A stretch of DNA of 64,000 nucleotides, taken from NCBI RefSeq assembly GCF_002095435.2, contig NZ_MJEJ02000054.1, positions 62,001-126,000 on the forward strand, given 5' to 3'. Positions 30,986-38,748 of this stretch are shown one piece after another (positions within the stretch are counted from its first letter, which is position 1; each line of letters begins with the position of its first letter). Made by a program: the position numbers and the translations under genes. Below the pieces are notes generated by a model, which was not told the origin of the DNA, did no database searches, and was given only the letters and a program-made list of their open reading frames with translations. This DNA is from Williamsia sp. 1138 (lineage in GTDB: Bacteria; Actinomycetota; Actinomycetes; Mycobacteriales; Mycobacteriaceae).

Positions 30986-32788
30986 TCAACTCCCACCGAC
31001 ATCGCCGCGACCGCGCGACCATGCCTTCCAGAGCGCCCCATAGCGTCCGCCGAGGGCCACCAGTTCTTCGTGCGTACCCACCTCGACGATGCGGCCTCGT
31101 TCCATGAAGGCGATTCGGTCCGCGCGCGCGGCTTGACTCAGTCGATGCGCGATGATCAGGGCAGAGCGACCGCGTAGCGCTGCCTGCGCCGACTCCTCGA
31201 GCACCCCTGCCCCGACACTGCCCGCGTCGGCCGTCGCCTCGTCGAGGATGGCCACCTTCGGGTCGAGCAAGACCAGCCGCGCCAGGGCGAGCTGTTGCGA
31301 CTGCATCGGGGTGAGCTGGTGGCCTTCTTGCCCAACAGTCGTTTTCACGCCGTCCGAGAGCTGGCGTACCCACTTCGCGGCACCGACCACGTCGAGTGCC
31401 GACCACAGCTCGTCGTCGGTGGCGTCGGGCGCGGCCATCCGTAGATCGTCACCGAGCGTGCCCGCGAACACATGCACTTCCTGGGTGACCAGCGCGATCG
31501 ACCGGGACAATTGGGTCGGATCGACCGTGGCGATGTCGACGCCTTCGAGGAGCGTCCGCCCGCGGGACGGTTGATGGATACCCGCCACGATGGCCGCGAG
31601 CGTGGTCTTGCCCGCACCCGACGATCCCACGACCGCCACGTGCTCGCCTGCAGCCAAGGTCAACGAGATGTCGTGCAGCACCGTGTGGTCGGCCGAGTAG
31701 CCGTGGGTGATCTCCTGCAATTCCAGCAGCGGCGCCGAAGCGTTGGTGGACCCGTCCGAGGTGGGGGCGACGATGGTCTTGGACTCCTCGATCACCCCGA
31801 CGATGCGGCCGAGAGCGACGGCGCCGGACTGCAGGTCGTCGACGACGAAGAGCAGTTGCCCGATGGGGTCGAACAGCAGCAAGAAGAACAGCATGGCCGC
31901 GGTGACGGCACCGATGGTGAGGGCATCGGCATCCACAAGGGTGAATCCGACGATCAGAATGGTTGTCATCCCGATGAATTCGCCGAGGTTGACCCTGGCC
32001 CCGAGGCGGCTCTGCAGAACGCTCGCCCGCATCTCCCACCGGACGACCTCCCACGAATGTGAGTCGATCCGTCGGTTCAACGACTCCGAAAGCCGGAAGG
32101 CGTGCACCGATTCGAGCCCACGGATCGCGCCGAGCACGTGGTGGGCGCGATCGGCCGTCGAAGCCCGGACCGCGGCATACAGCCCCGGCGCGCGCCGCAG
32201 ATACATGCGGATCCCGTTGATGTACACCGGCAGGATCACGACCAGCACGATCAAGAACCGCCAGTCGAGCGTGGCGAGACCGAGGAACGTGACGCCCACG
32301 GTGAAGGCCGCGGTCAGCAACGTCGGGACCGCCGAGCCGATGGCCTCGCTGACGGTGCTCACGTCGGCCGTCGCGCGCGACACCAGGTCGCCACTGCCCG
32401 CCGTCTCGACGCGATTGAGTTGCAGTCGCAGTGAAGCATCGATCATCGCTTCTCGTAGATTGGCAAGAATCGATTCGAAGATCTTCGCGGACAGCATCAC
32501 CCCGAGACCGGCGAACGCAGCGGCACCGATCGCCGAGGCGGCCATGATCCCGGACAGGCGCCAGATTTCCGAGGCCTCGCCGTCGTCATTCGCGATATCG
32601 ATGATGGTGCCGAGGGAGCGTGGGGTGACCAGGCCCAGGGCCGCCGCGACGGTCATGATCACGGCGAGCAGCACCAGTTGCCAGGTGTGCCTGCGCATTT
32701 CCCGCCCCAGGTAACCCATCGTCACCTTGAAGTCGGCGATCGCGAGTTTGTTGCCCGTGGGTGCCGCCGGCACTGTAGTGGCGCTCAT
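30986..32788 (-). CDS. ABC transporter half-transporter with fused ATPase, catalytic Walker subunit
   Basis: A 600-residue fused permease-ATPase of the exporter fold: six predicted membrane helices, then an ATPase. Walker A (GSSGAGKTT) and Walker B with catalytic Glu (AILDEATAD) are intact, but the signature motif is degenerate (LTPMQSQQ instead of LSGGQ). Its ATG overlaps the stop of the upstream partner gene as ATGA, so the two should form a heterodimer. The pair could export the siderophore or, like mycobacterial IrtAB, import the ferric form despite an exporter fold; a separate siderophore-interacting flavoprotein lies nearby, whereas IrtA carries such a domain fused. The direction of transport cannot be read from the sequence. 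Confidence 0.85.
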   Translation of the reverse strand: MSATTVPAAPTGNKLAIADFKVTMGYLGREMRRHTWQLVLLAVIMTVAAALGLVTPRSLGTIIDIANDDGEASEIWRLSGIMAASAIGAAAFAGLGVMLSAKIFESILANLREAMIDASLRLQLNRVETAGSGDLVSRATADVSTVSEAIGSAVPTLLTAAFTVGVTFLGLATLDWRFLIVLVVILPVYINGIRMYLRRAPGLYAAVRASTADRAHHVLGAIRGLESVHAFRLSESLNRRIDSHSWEVVRWEMRASVLQSRLGARVNLGEFIGMTTILIVGFTLVDADALTIGAVTAAMLFFLLLFDPIGQLLFVVDDLQSGAVALGRIVGVIEESKTIVAPTSDGSTNASAPLLELQEITHGYSADHTVLHDISLTLAAGEHVAVVGSSGAGKTTLAAIVAGIHQPSRGRTLLEGVDIATVDPTQLSRSIALVTQEVHVFAGTLGDDLRMAAPDATDDELWSALDVVGAAKWVRQLSDGVKTTVGQEGHQLTPMQSQQLALARLVLLDPKVAILDEATADAGSVGAGVLEESAQAALRGRSALIIAHRLSQAARADRIAFMERGRIVEVGTHEELVALGGRYGALWKAWSRGRGDVGGS

Positions 32789-34590
32789 CGCGAGCCTCCG
32801 TTCGAGTTCGCATACGCCGCCTGTGCGCCGGCGAGATCGCCCTGATAGACCAGGACCGCGCCGTCGAAGACGATCACCTGATCGGAAGCCTCCAGCAAGG
32901 CAGGTGAATTGCTGAAGACGACGGTGGTCCGCCCCTGCCGCGCCTGCGAGAGTCGCTGCGCGACGGTGGCCTCGGTGACCGAATCGACCGCGGTGGTCGG
33001 GTCGTCGAGTACGAGCACCGCGGAGTCGGCCGCAAGCGCCCTGGCAAGACTCACCCGCTGCCTCTGACCACCGGAGAGCATGCGTCCTGCCTCCCCGACC
33101 GGCGTGTCGAGACCGAGCGGCAGCACCTCGGCGACGTCATCACACGCGGCCGCGAAAATCGCCCTGGTGACCCGGGAGTCACGGTCCGGCAGGTCTCCCG
33201 CTCCGGCTCCGATGTTGTCGAGCACTGTTCCCTCGAAGAGATCGGGCGCGTGCGGCACGGCGCGAACCAGCTGCTGCGAGATGTCGTTGTCCAGGTCGAA
33301 CAGGTCGACGTCACCCACCGTGACCCGTCCTGCCTCGGGAACGACTTTGCGGGCGAGCACCGACGTCAGGGCGTCGGTGGTCTCGGGTTCGCAGATGACG
33401 GTGATCAGACCCGACGGCGGCAACTCCAGATCGAGATCGTGGACGGGCCCGAGTGTGAAGTTCCGGAAGGCGACCGCGCCGCGCGCATCTCGCACGCGGC
33501 CGGTCTGCGCCGACGGCTCGGCCTGCAGCACCGACAGCACCCGCTTGGCACAGGGCACAGCGGTGTTCCAGACCGCACCGAAGTTGGTGCCCAGGTTGTT
33601 CAGCGGTCCCATGATGAACTGCGTCAGGCCCACCACCGTGATCAGCGCACCCAGGCTCATCGCCCCGTTCAGCGCCATCAGACCGGCGGCGATGCCGACT
33701 GCGACCACGAAGAGCGCCGAGACCATCTGCATGACACCGATGTACGCCCCCTGGGATCGTCCGGCCCGGACGGCGCCGTCCCTCGCTCGGCGGCTCGCAA
33801 CCCGATAGCGCCGGCCTGCTTCGCCTTCGGCGCCGAGGCCCTTCACGATCCTGAAGCCCGCGACCAGGTCAGCGGCAGTCCCGGCGGCCTCACCGGCCGC
33901 CTCCTGCTCGTGCTCGGTGCGCGCGCGGAGTGGGCCACCGCTGAGGTCCAGAATCCACAGCAGCGTCGGAGCGCCGAGCAGGATTGCGAGCCCCAGCGGC
34001 CACGAGATGAACAGCAGCACACCACCTGCCACCAGCACCGCCGCCATCTCACCGACCGGGAACACGGCCAGGAACACCGCATACGAGAGGCGATTGACGT
34101 CCGAGGTCGCAATGTTCAGCGACACCCCCGGCAGTCGCGCCGGCCCGGCCATGCCCATCGGGTCGAGAATGCGGTCGGTCACGCGCATCCGGAAGTGATG
34201 CTCGACCATGGTCTGGCCGTAGACCGCCAACCGTTCACCGAAACGCCAGGTGTGGGACAGCAGCACGAAGTTCGCGGCGAGCGCGATCACCCAGATCACC
34301 AGGGACCCGACGTCGCCGGTCGCGACCGCACGGTCGATGGCGATGCCCATGATCACCGGGACGAGTGCCTCACCGACAAAGTGGCCGATCATCAGGACCA
34401 TCGCGGGCAGGGTGTACTTGCCGGCACCGAAAACGGTCCGCACGGCCAGTTGTCGCGGTGTGGTCTCCGCGTCGACCCTGATCTCTTTGCCGCGGACAGG
34501 ATCAGCCGGCGGAACGAACCAGACCGGCCATCGGGTGCCGGATCTGTATGAGTCGGATTCCTCCTGACGCAACATCGCGTCGGTGTCCAC
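32785..34590 (-). CDS. ABC transporter half-transporter, partner subunit with destroyed Walker A
   Basis: A 601-residue fused permease-ATPase. The ATPase half has a canonical signature (LSGGQRQRVSLARAL) but the Walker A position reads CEPETTDA, without the glycines or the essential lysine, and Walker B has Asp in place of the catalytic Glu (LVLDDPTTAVD). This complements the downstream partner exactly: one composite site is complete (partner Walker A/B plus this signature), the other fully dead. I prefer the GTG at 34590 (MDTDAMLRQEE) because GGGGGAA lies just upstream. A GTG at 34629 would run the coding region into a dyad that looks like an operator. It is the first gene of a two-gene unit in the siderophore island. 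Confidence 0.83.
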   Translation of the reverse strand: MDTDAMLRQEESDSYRSGTRWPVWFVPPADPVRGKEIRVDAETTPRQLAVRTVFGAGKYTLPAMVLMIGHFVGEALVPVIMGIAIDRAVATGDVGSLVIWVIALAANFVLLSHTWRFGERLAVYGQTMVEHHFRMRVTDRILDPMGMAGPARLPGVSLNIATSDVNRLSYAVFLAVFPVGEMAAVLVAGGVLLFISWPLGLAILLGAPTLLWILDLSGGPLRARTEHEQEAAGEAAGTAADLVAGFRIVKGLGAEGEAGRRYRVASRRARDGAVRAGRSQGAYIGVMQMVSALFVVAVGIAAGLMALNGAMSLGALITVVGLTQFIMGPLNNLGTNFGAVWNTAVPCAKRVLSVLQAEPSAQTGRVRDARGAVAFRNFTLGPVHDLDLELPPSGLITVICEPETTDALTSVLARKVVPEAGRVTVGDVDLFDLDNDISQQLVRAVPHAPDLFEGTVLDNIGAGAGDLPDRDSRVTRAIFAAACDDVAEVLPLGLDTPVGEAGRMLSGGQRQRVSLARALAADSAVLVLDDPTTAVDSVTEATVAQRLSQARQGRTTVVFSNSPALLEASDQVIVFDGAVLVYQGDLAGAQAAYANSNGGSR

Positions 34591-34627
34591 TACATTCCCC
34601 CAGCCGTTGTTTGTGAGCGTGACCACC

Positions 34628-34646
34628 ACCCTAGAACGCTAAGGGT
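34628..34646. promoter_or_regulatory. Candidate operator upstream of the ABC pair
   Basis: ACCCT-N9-AGGGT is an imperfect 19-base dyad about 40 bases upstream of the preferred GTG of the ABC gene and just after the merR stop. MerR regulators bind dyads of about this size within long-spaced promoters, so the neighbouring regulator is a natural candidate. Confidence 0.35.
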
Positions 34647-34695
34647 CTCCTTACTTGCTGGGGTCTCCCGAGCCTCGCGCCGGACCCGATCCGGT

Positions 34696-35163
34696 TCACG
34701 ATCCCGTCGTACCGCCGTACGTCGCGATCTTGTACTCGGTGGCGACGAGTGAGAACTGCAGTTCCCGGATCTGCCTGCGGATCGTGTCGCGGTGCTCCAG
34801 CAGGATGTCGAGCCGTTCGGGAACTGTGTCGTCGCCGCGATCGACGAGTTCGACGTAGTGCTGCAGATCGCGCATCGGCATACCCGACAGTCGCATCCGG
34901 GTGAGGAAGACGAGCCTGCGCACTGCGGCCGCGTCATACCGCCGGTGCCCGTTGGCGTCTCGGTCCACGGTGATCAATTCGGCGCGTTCGTAGTAGCGCA
35001 GCGTGTGGGCGGTGATCCCGAGCATGTCTGCGACGTCGGCGATCGGCAGCGGTTCGGTCACCGTGCTCGCGTCGATGAGGTCGTGTACCACCTCGATGGT
35101 CTTAGGATCATCGACATCGCCGAGGGCGGCGAGCGCCCGGCTCATCAGATCGTCGGTTGCCAT
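34696..35163 (-). CDS. MerR-family transcriptional regulator
   Basis: A 155-residue regulator with an N-terminal winged helix of the MerR class (IADVADMLGITAHTLRYYERAELI, then GHRRYDAAAVRRLVFLTRMR), starting near residue 40 after a short acidic leader. The C-terminal part is a predicted coiled coil for dimerisation. No cysteines line up as a metal site, so an organic or redox signal is more likely than a metal. It lies 27 bases after the dehydrogenase gene in the same direction, the usual MerR-SDR pairing in actinobacteria, and just before the ABC pair. Its target and ligand are unknown. Confidence 0.85.
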   Translation of the reverse strand: MATDDLMSRALAALGDVDDPKTIEVVHDLIDASTVTEPLPIADVADMLGITAHTLRYYERAELITVDRDANGHRRYDAAAVRRLVFLTRMRLSGMPMRDLQHYVELVDRGDDTVPERLDILLEHRDTIRRQIRELQFSLVATEYKIATYGGTTGS

Positions 35164-35190
35164 CTGATCACGGTAGTCCCGGCCGCCCGA

Positions 35191-36048
35191 TCAGACCGGC
35201 CGTACCGATTCCGGCACACCCGGGAAGTCGGCACCCGCCGAGACCTCGGCGTACGCCTCCAATTCAGCCAGCCCGCTGCGGTACGAATCACCGATCCGGC
35301 GCACGGCCTCGCGGCCCAGTGCGATGCGCAGCGGAGCGGTCTCCGCGTCGACCAGCGTGCGGATGATCTCGGCAGCGCGAGCAGGATCACCCTCCTGCTT
35401 GCCGTCCACCGCGAGCATGTCGGCCCGGATGGCGCCGAGCAGGTCACCGTACGTCGACGACGACGGTGCGAACTCGAGGACGTCAGCAGCGTTGAATCCG
35501 GTACGAAAACGGCTCGGCTCCACGATGAGGACCCGGATACCGAACGGCGCGACCTCCCCGGCCAACGCCTGCGACCAGCCTTCGAGGGCGAACTTCCCGG
35601 CCGAATAGGAACCGGCGCCGGGGAACGAGACCCGCCCACCCTGACTGCTGATCTGCACGATGACGCCGGCCGACTTCTCCCGCATCCCTGGCAGCACCGC
35701 CCTGGTCAGCGCAGCAGGGCCCAGGAGGTGCTGATCGATCATGTCCCGCAGCCGGGCATCATCGACCTCTTCCGCGGCGCCGATCTGACCCACACCCGCG
35801 TTGTTGACCAGCACGTCGACTCGGCCGAAGCGGGCAATGGCCTGGTCGACGAGCCCCGCCGCGGACGTCGTGTCGCGGACGTCGAAAGCGATCGGCAACA
35901 GCGAATCCGGGTACTGCGCGACGAGGTCGTCCAGGCGCTCGGGTCTCCGCATCGCGGCGACAACGGTGTCGCCTGCGGCGAGTGAGGCCTCGGTGAGTGC
36001 ACGTCCGAATCCCGATGATGCTCCGGTGATGAGCCAGTTCTTTGTCAT
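35191..36048 (-). CDS. Short-chain dehydrogenase/reductase
   Basis: A classical SDR of 285 residues: NAD(P)-binding TGASSGFGRAL at the N-terminus, NNAG near residue 85, and the catalytic Ser then Tyr-x-x-x-Lys in QISSQGG and SYSAGK. Substrate unknown. It is paired with a MerR regulator downstream, an arrangement common in actinobacterial genomes outside siderophore clusters, so it may be a passenger rather than part of siderophore synthesis. Confidence 0.85.
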   Translation of the reverse strand: MTKNWLITGASSGFGRALTEASLAAGDTVVAAMRRPERLDDLVAQYPDSLLPIAFDVRDTTSAAGLVDQAIARFGRVDVLVNNAGVGQIGAAEEVDDARLRDMIDQHLLGPAALTRAVLPGMREKSAGVIVQISSQGGRVSFPGAGSYSAGKFALEGWSQALAGEVAPFGIRVLIVEPSRFRTGFNAADVLEFAPSSSTYGDLLGAIRADMLAVDGKQEGDPARAAEIIRTLVDAETAPLRIALGREAVRRIGDSYRSGLAELEAYAEVSAGADFPGVPESVRPV

Positions 36049-36101
36049 GGGAGTGAAGCTATGGCTTCGAGCGCGCTCGAACGCAAGTCCGGTGCGGCTG
36101 G

Positions 36102-36980
36102 TTACAGGCCTGCCCTCTCGAGGGCGTCGTCGAACTCCTCGCTGGCGATCTTCTCACTCTTGCCCTCGGCAATCGCCGTCGAGTACACCGAGAACAGTTC
36201 GGCACCAACCTCTTCGAACTTGCGGGCCCAGGCCTCGCCGTCGAAGCGCCAGTAGCCGATGATGTCGCACTGATCGGCCTTCCATCCGTACTGCTTGCGT
36301 AGGTGCTTGCGAGCCGTCCGCGACGCCTTGGCCTCGGCAGCGAACCAGCAGTAGCCGCGGCCGTCCGTGTGCACGAACTCCTCGACGGCGTCACCGAGCC
36401 TGCTCTCGCCGAATCCGTTGCCACTGCCCACTTTTGCGATCACCTCGACGTCGGCACGCTTCGGCAGGTACGCGAGATCCGCGTCGTCGCACACCTCGAC
36501 GATGGCCGTCACCCGGGGATTCGCGGGAAGCTCCTCGATGATGCGGGCGAGCGCGGGCAGTCCGGCGAGATCGGCCACCAGCAACTGCCATTCGGTGGTG
36601 GGCTCCGGCCGATACCAGGACCGGGCGTAGGACATCGCGACCTCCTCGCCGATCTCCGCGCGCTGAGCCCACAGGGTGGCAGTGCCGTGATCGTGCACCA
36701 CGAAGTCGATGGTCATCACGCCCGTCGACCGGTTCAGGTGGCGGACGGAGTAGTTCCGCCCTTCGGGCATCGGATCGATGTCGTAGTAGCTCCAGACACC
36801 GTCACGGTTCTCCATCGCAGGCGCCTTGCGCTCGCCGGGCTCAGGAAAATAGATCCCGACGGCCGCGTCGGCCACATCCGGCACCTGCAGCTGGACGAGA
36901 TCGTCGACTGCGAAGACGATTCGGATCAGCCGGGGGTTCAGCGCTGTCTTCTCGACAACGCGTCCAAACGAAAATCCCAT
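36102..36980 (-). CDS. Siderophore-interacting protein, ferric-siderophore reductase (ViuB/SIP family)
   Basis: A 292-residue cytoplasmic flavoprotein of the FAD-binding-9/SIP family, predicted to release iron by reducing ferric siderophore with NAD(P)H. The FAD-binding RNYSVRHL motif lies near residue 77, the following GTATLWAQRAEIGEEV is the phosphate-binding stretch, and the C-terminal SIP segment includes GYCWFAAEAKASRTARKHLRK and GYWRFDGEAWA. An iron box touches its ATG, so it should be induced by iron starvation with the biosynthetic genes. It probably frees iron from the siderophore made by this cluster. Confidence 0.93.
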   Translation of the reverse strand: MGFSFGRVVEKTALNPRLIRIVFAVDDLVQLQVPDVADAAVGIYFPEPGERKAPAMENRDGVWSYYDIDPMPEGRNYSVRHLNRSTGVMTIDFVVHDHGTATLWAQRAEIGEEVAMSYARSWYRPEPTTEWQLLVADLAGLPALARIIEELPANPRVTAIVEVCDDADLAYLPKRADVEVIAKVGSGNGFGESRLGDAVEEFVHTDGRGYCWFAAEAKASRTARKHLRKQYGWKADQCDIIGYWRFDGEAWARKFEEVGAELFSVYSTAIAEGKSEKIASEEFDDALERAGL

Positions 36981-36999
36981 GCAGTGAAGGCTACCCTAA
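36981..36999. promoter_or_regulatory. IdeR-type iron box at the start codon of the SIP gene
   Basis: AAGGCTACCCTAA forms the centre of a box matching about 13 of 19 consensus positions. It abuts the ATG at 36980. On the minus strand TAGCCT at -13 to -8 is a TANNNT -10 element, the same hexamer at the same distance as at the partial NRPS, suggesting leaderless transcription under iron control. Confidence 0.75.
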
Positions 37000-37109
37000 C
37001 CCCCTTCGGCGCGGTCACGTAGTTGCGGCTCCAGCCCTCTCCACGCCCCGACCAGTGCTAACTTCACAGCTGGCCGAGAGCGAGCCAGATCACACCGGAA
37101 GGCAGGCGT

Positions 37110-38543
37110 ATGAGCCGGCGCGGCGCCACCCGTTCACCAGCGAAATTCCTGCGTCTTGCCACGATCATCTCGACTTTCGGCGGCCTGCTGTTCGGCTACG
37201 ACACCGGCGTCATCAACGGCGCCCTGCCGTACATGGCCGAAAAGGACCAGCTGAATCTGACGTCGTTCACCGAGTCCTTGGTGGCCAGTTCGCTCATCTT
37301 CGGGGCCGCGGTCGGCGCGATCGCGGGCGGCCGTCTCGCCGACCGGTATGGACGTCGGCGCAACATCATCGGCCTGGCGGTCATCTTCTTCTTCGCGACC
37401 CTCGGCTGTGTCTTCGCCCCCTCGATGGAGGTGATGGTCGCCTTCCGGTTCGTGCTCGGCCTCGCGGTCGGCGGCGCGTCGGTCACCGTACCCACCTATC
37501 TCGCCGAGATGTCACCGGCCGAGAAACGCGGGCGGATGGTCACCCAGAACGAGCTGATGATCGTCAGCGGGCAACTTCTCGCCTTCACGTTCAACGCGAT
37601 TCTCGCGAACCTCACCGAGGACAACCACGTCTGGCGCTACATGCTGGTCATCGCCACGCTGCCGGCCCTGGTGCTGTGGTTCGGCATGCTGATGATGCCC
37701 GAGAGTCCGCGCTGGCTCGGCAGGCAAGGTCGGACCGGCGACATGCTGCGCGTCCTCTATCAGGTGCGCGAGGAGCAACAGGCCCGGACCGAGGCCGACG
37801 AGATCACCCGGATGGCCGAGGAAGAAAAGTCGACGGTCACGTTGCAGTGGACCGTCCTGCGCGACGTCCCGTGGATCCGGCGGGTGCTGGTGATCGGCTG
37901 CGGCATCGCGGTCGTCCAGCAGATCAGCGGGGTGAACTCGATCATGTACTACGGGACGCAGATCCTGGAGGACTCCGGTTTCGACAAGGACGCCGCCCTC
38001 ACGGCCAACATCGCGAACGGTGTCATCTCGGTGGCGGCCACGTTCGTCGGGATCTGGTTGCTGGGCAAGGTGGGTCGCCGGCCCATGTTGATGGTCGGCG
38101 TCGCCGGTACTGCCACGGCGCTGCTGCTGATCGGGATCTTTTCGCTGGTCCTGCCGTCTGGGACGGGCCGCGCGTTCGTCGTACTGACCCTGACGGTGAC
38201 GTTCTTGGCCTTCCAGCAGGGGGCGACGTCGCCTGTCACCTGGCTGATGCTCTCCGAGATCTTCCCGCTCGAGATCCGCGGCTTCGCGTTCGGCGTCACC
38301 GGCTTCGTCCTCTGGATGGTGAACTTCGGGGTCGGCTTCTTCTTCTTGCAACTCGTCGACTGGTTCAGCATCTCCACGACGTTCTTCATCTTCTTCGTCC
38401 TGGGCTGCTGCGCGTTCACCTTCGTGAAGTTGTATCTGCCCGAGACCAAGGGCCGGACACTGGAATCGCTCGAGACCGAGTTCACCGAGAAGTACGGCGA
38501 CGACGAGAGCACCGGCAAGCCGCGGAGTTATCTCCAGACCTAG
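37110..38543 (+). CDS. Sugar-porter MFS transporter (IolT/XylE type)
   Basis: A 477-residue, 12-helix proton symporter of the sugar-porter family. Hallmarks are GGLLFGYDTGVINGAL in helix 1, RLADRYGRRR in the 2-3 loop, PESPRWL after helix 6, QQISGVNSIMYY in helix 7, VGRRPML and the C-terminal PETKGRTLE. The opening motif and overall layout resemble myo-inositol or hexose transporters of actinobacteria. No sugar-metabolism gene is adjacent, so the substrate is open. It diverges from the siderophore-interacting protein gene and is followed by two strong hairpins. Confidence 0.9.
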   Translation: MSRRGATRSPAKFLRLATIISTFGGLLFGYDTGVINGALPYMAEKDQLNLTSFTESLVASSLIFGAAVGAIAGGRLADRYGRRRNIIGLAVIFFFATLGCVFAPSMEVMVAFRFVLGLAVGGASVTVPTYLAEMSPAEKRGRMVTQNELMIVSGQLLAFTFNAILANLTEDNHVWRYMLVIATLPALVLWFGMLMMPESPRWLGRQGRTGDMLRVLYQVREEQQARTEADEITRMAEEEKSTVTLQWTVLRDVPWIRRVLVIGCGIAVVQQISGVNSIMYYGTQILEDSGFDKDAALTANIANGVISVAATFVGIWLLGKVGRRPMLMVGVAGTATALLLIGIFSLVLPSGTGRAFVVLTLTVTFLAFQQGATSPVTWLMLSEIFPLEIRGFAFGVTGFVLWMVNFGVGFFFLQLVDWFSISTTFFIFFVLGCCAFTFVKLYLPETKGRTLESLETEFTEKYGDDESTGKPRSYLQT

Positions 38544-38564
38544 CTCACCGGGGCCAGAATTTAG

Positions 38565-38617
38565 GTAACTCCGACTGAGCTACAGGGTCGGGGGTCGTGC
38601 AGCTCAGCCGGAGTTAC
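38565..38617. terminator. Hairpin downstream of the MFS gene
   Basis: Arms at 38565-38581 and 38601-38617 pair over 16 of 17 positions (GTAACTCCG-x-CTGAGCT). It lies 22 bases after the transporter stop and probably ends that transcript. Confidence 0.7.
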
Positions 38618-38674
38618 TTGGTTCATCGCAGAGTTCTGCCAGGGCGTTACACACTCGACAAAACTTTTTTCCCG

Positions 38675-38747
38675 CCTCCCCGAAATGGGGCCTTTTGGCG
38701 GACCCCACCAGGGGTTTTATTCGCCAAAAGGCCCCATCTTCGGGAGG
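38675..38747. repeat. Palindromic element, copy 1, between convergent genes
   Basis: Arms at 38675-38700 and 38722-38747 pair over about 24 of 26 positions. The core TGGGGCCTTTTGGCG recurs at 42499-42565. An inner small dyad (CCCCACCAGGGG followed by TTTT) lies in the loop. It directly precedes the fadA2 stop on the minus strand and follows the MFS hairpin; a bidirectional terminator or dispersed repeat. Confidence 0.8.
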
Positions 38748-38748
38748 G

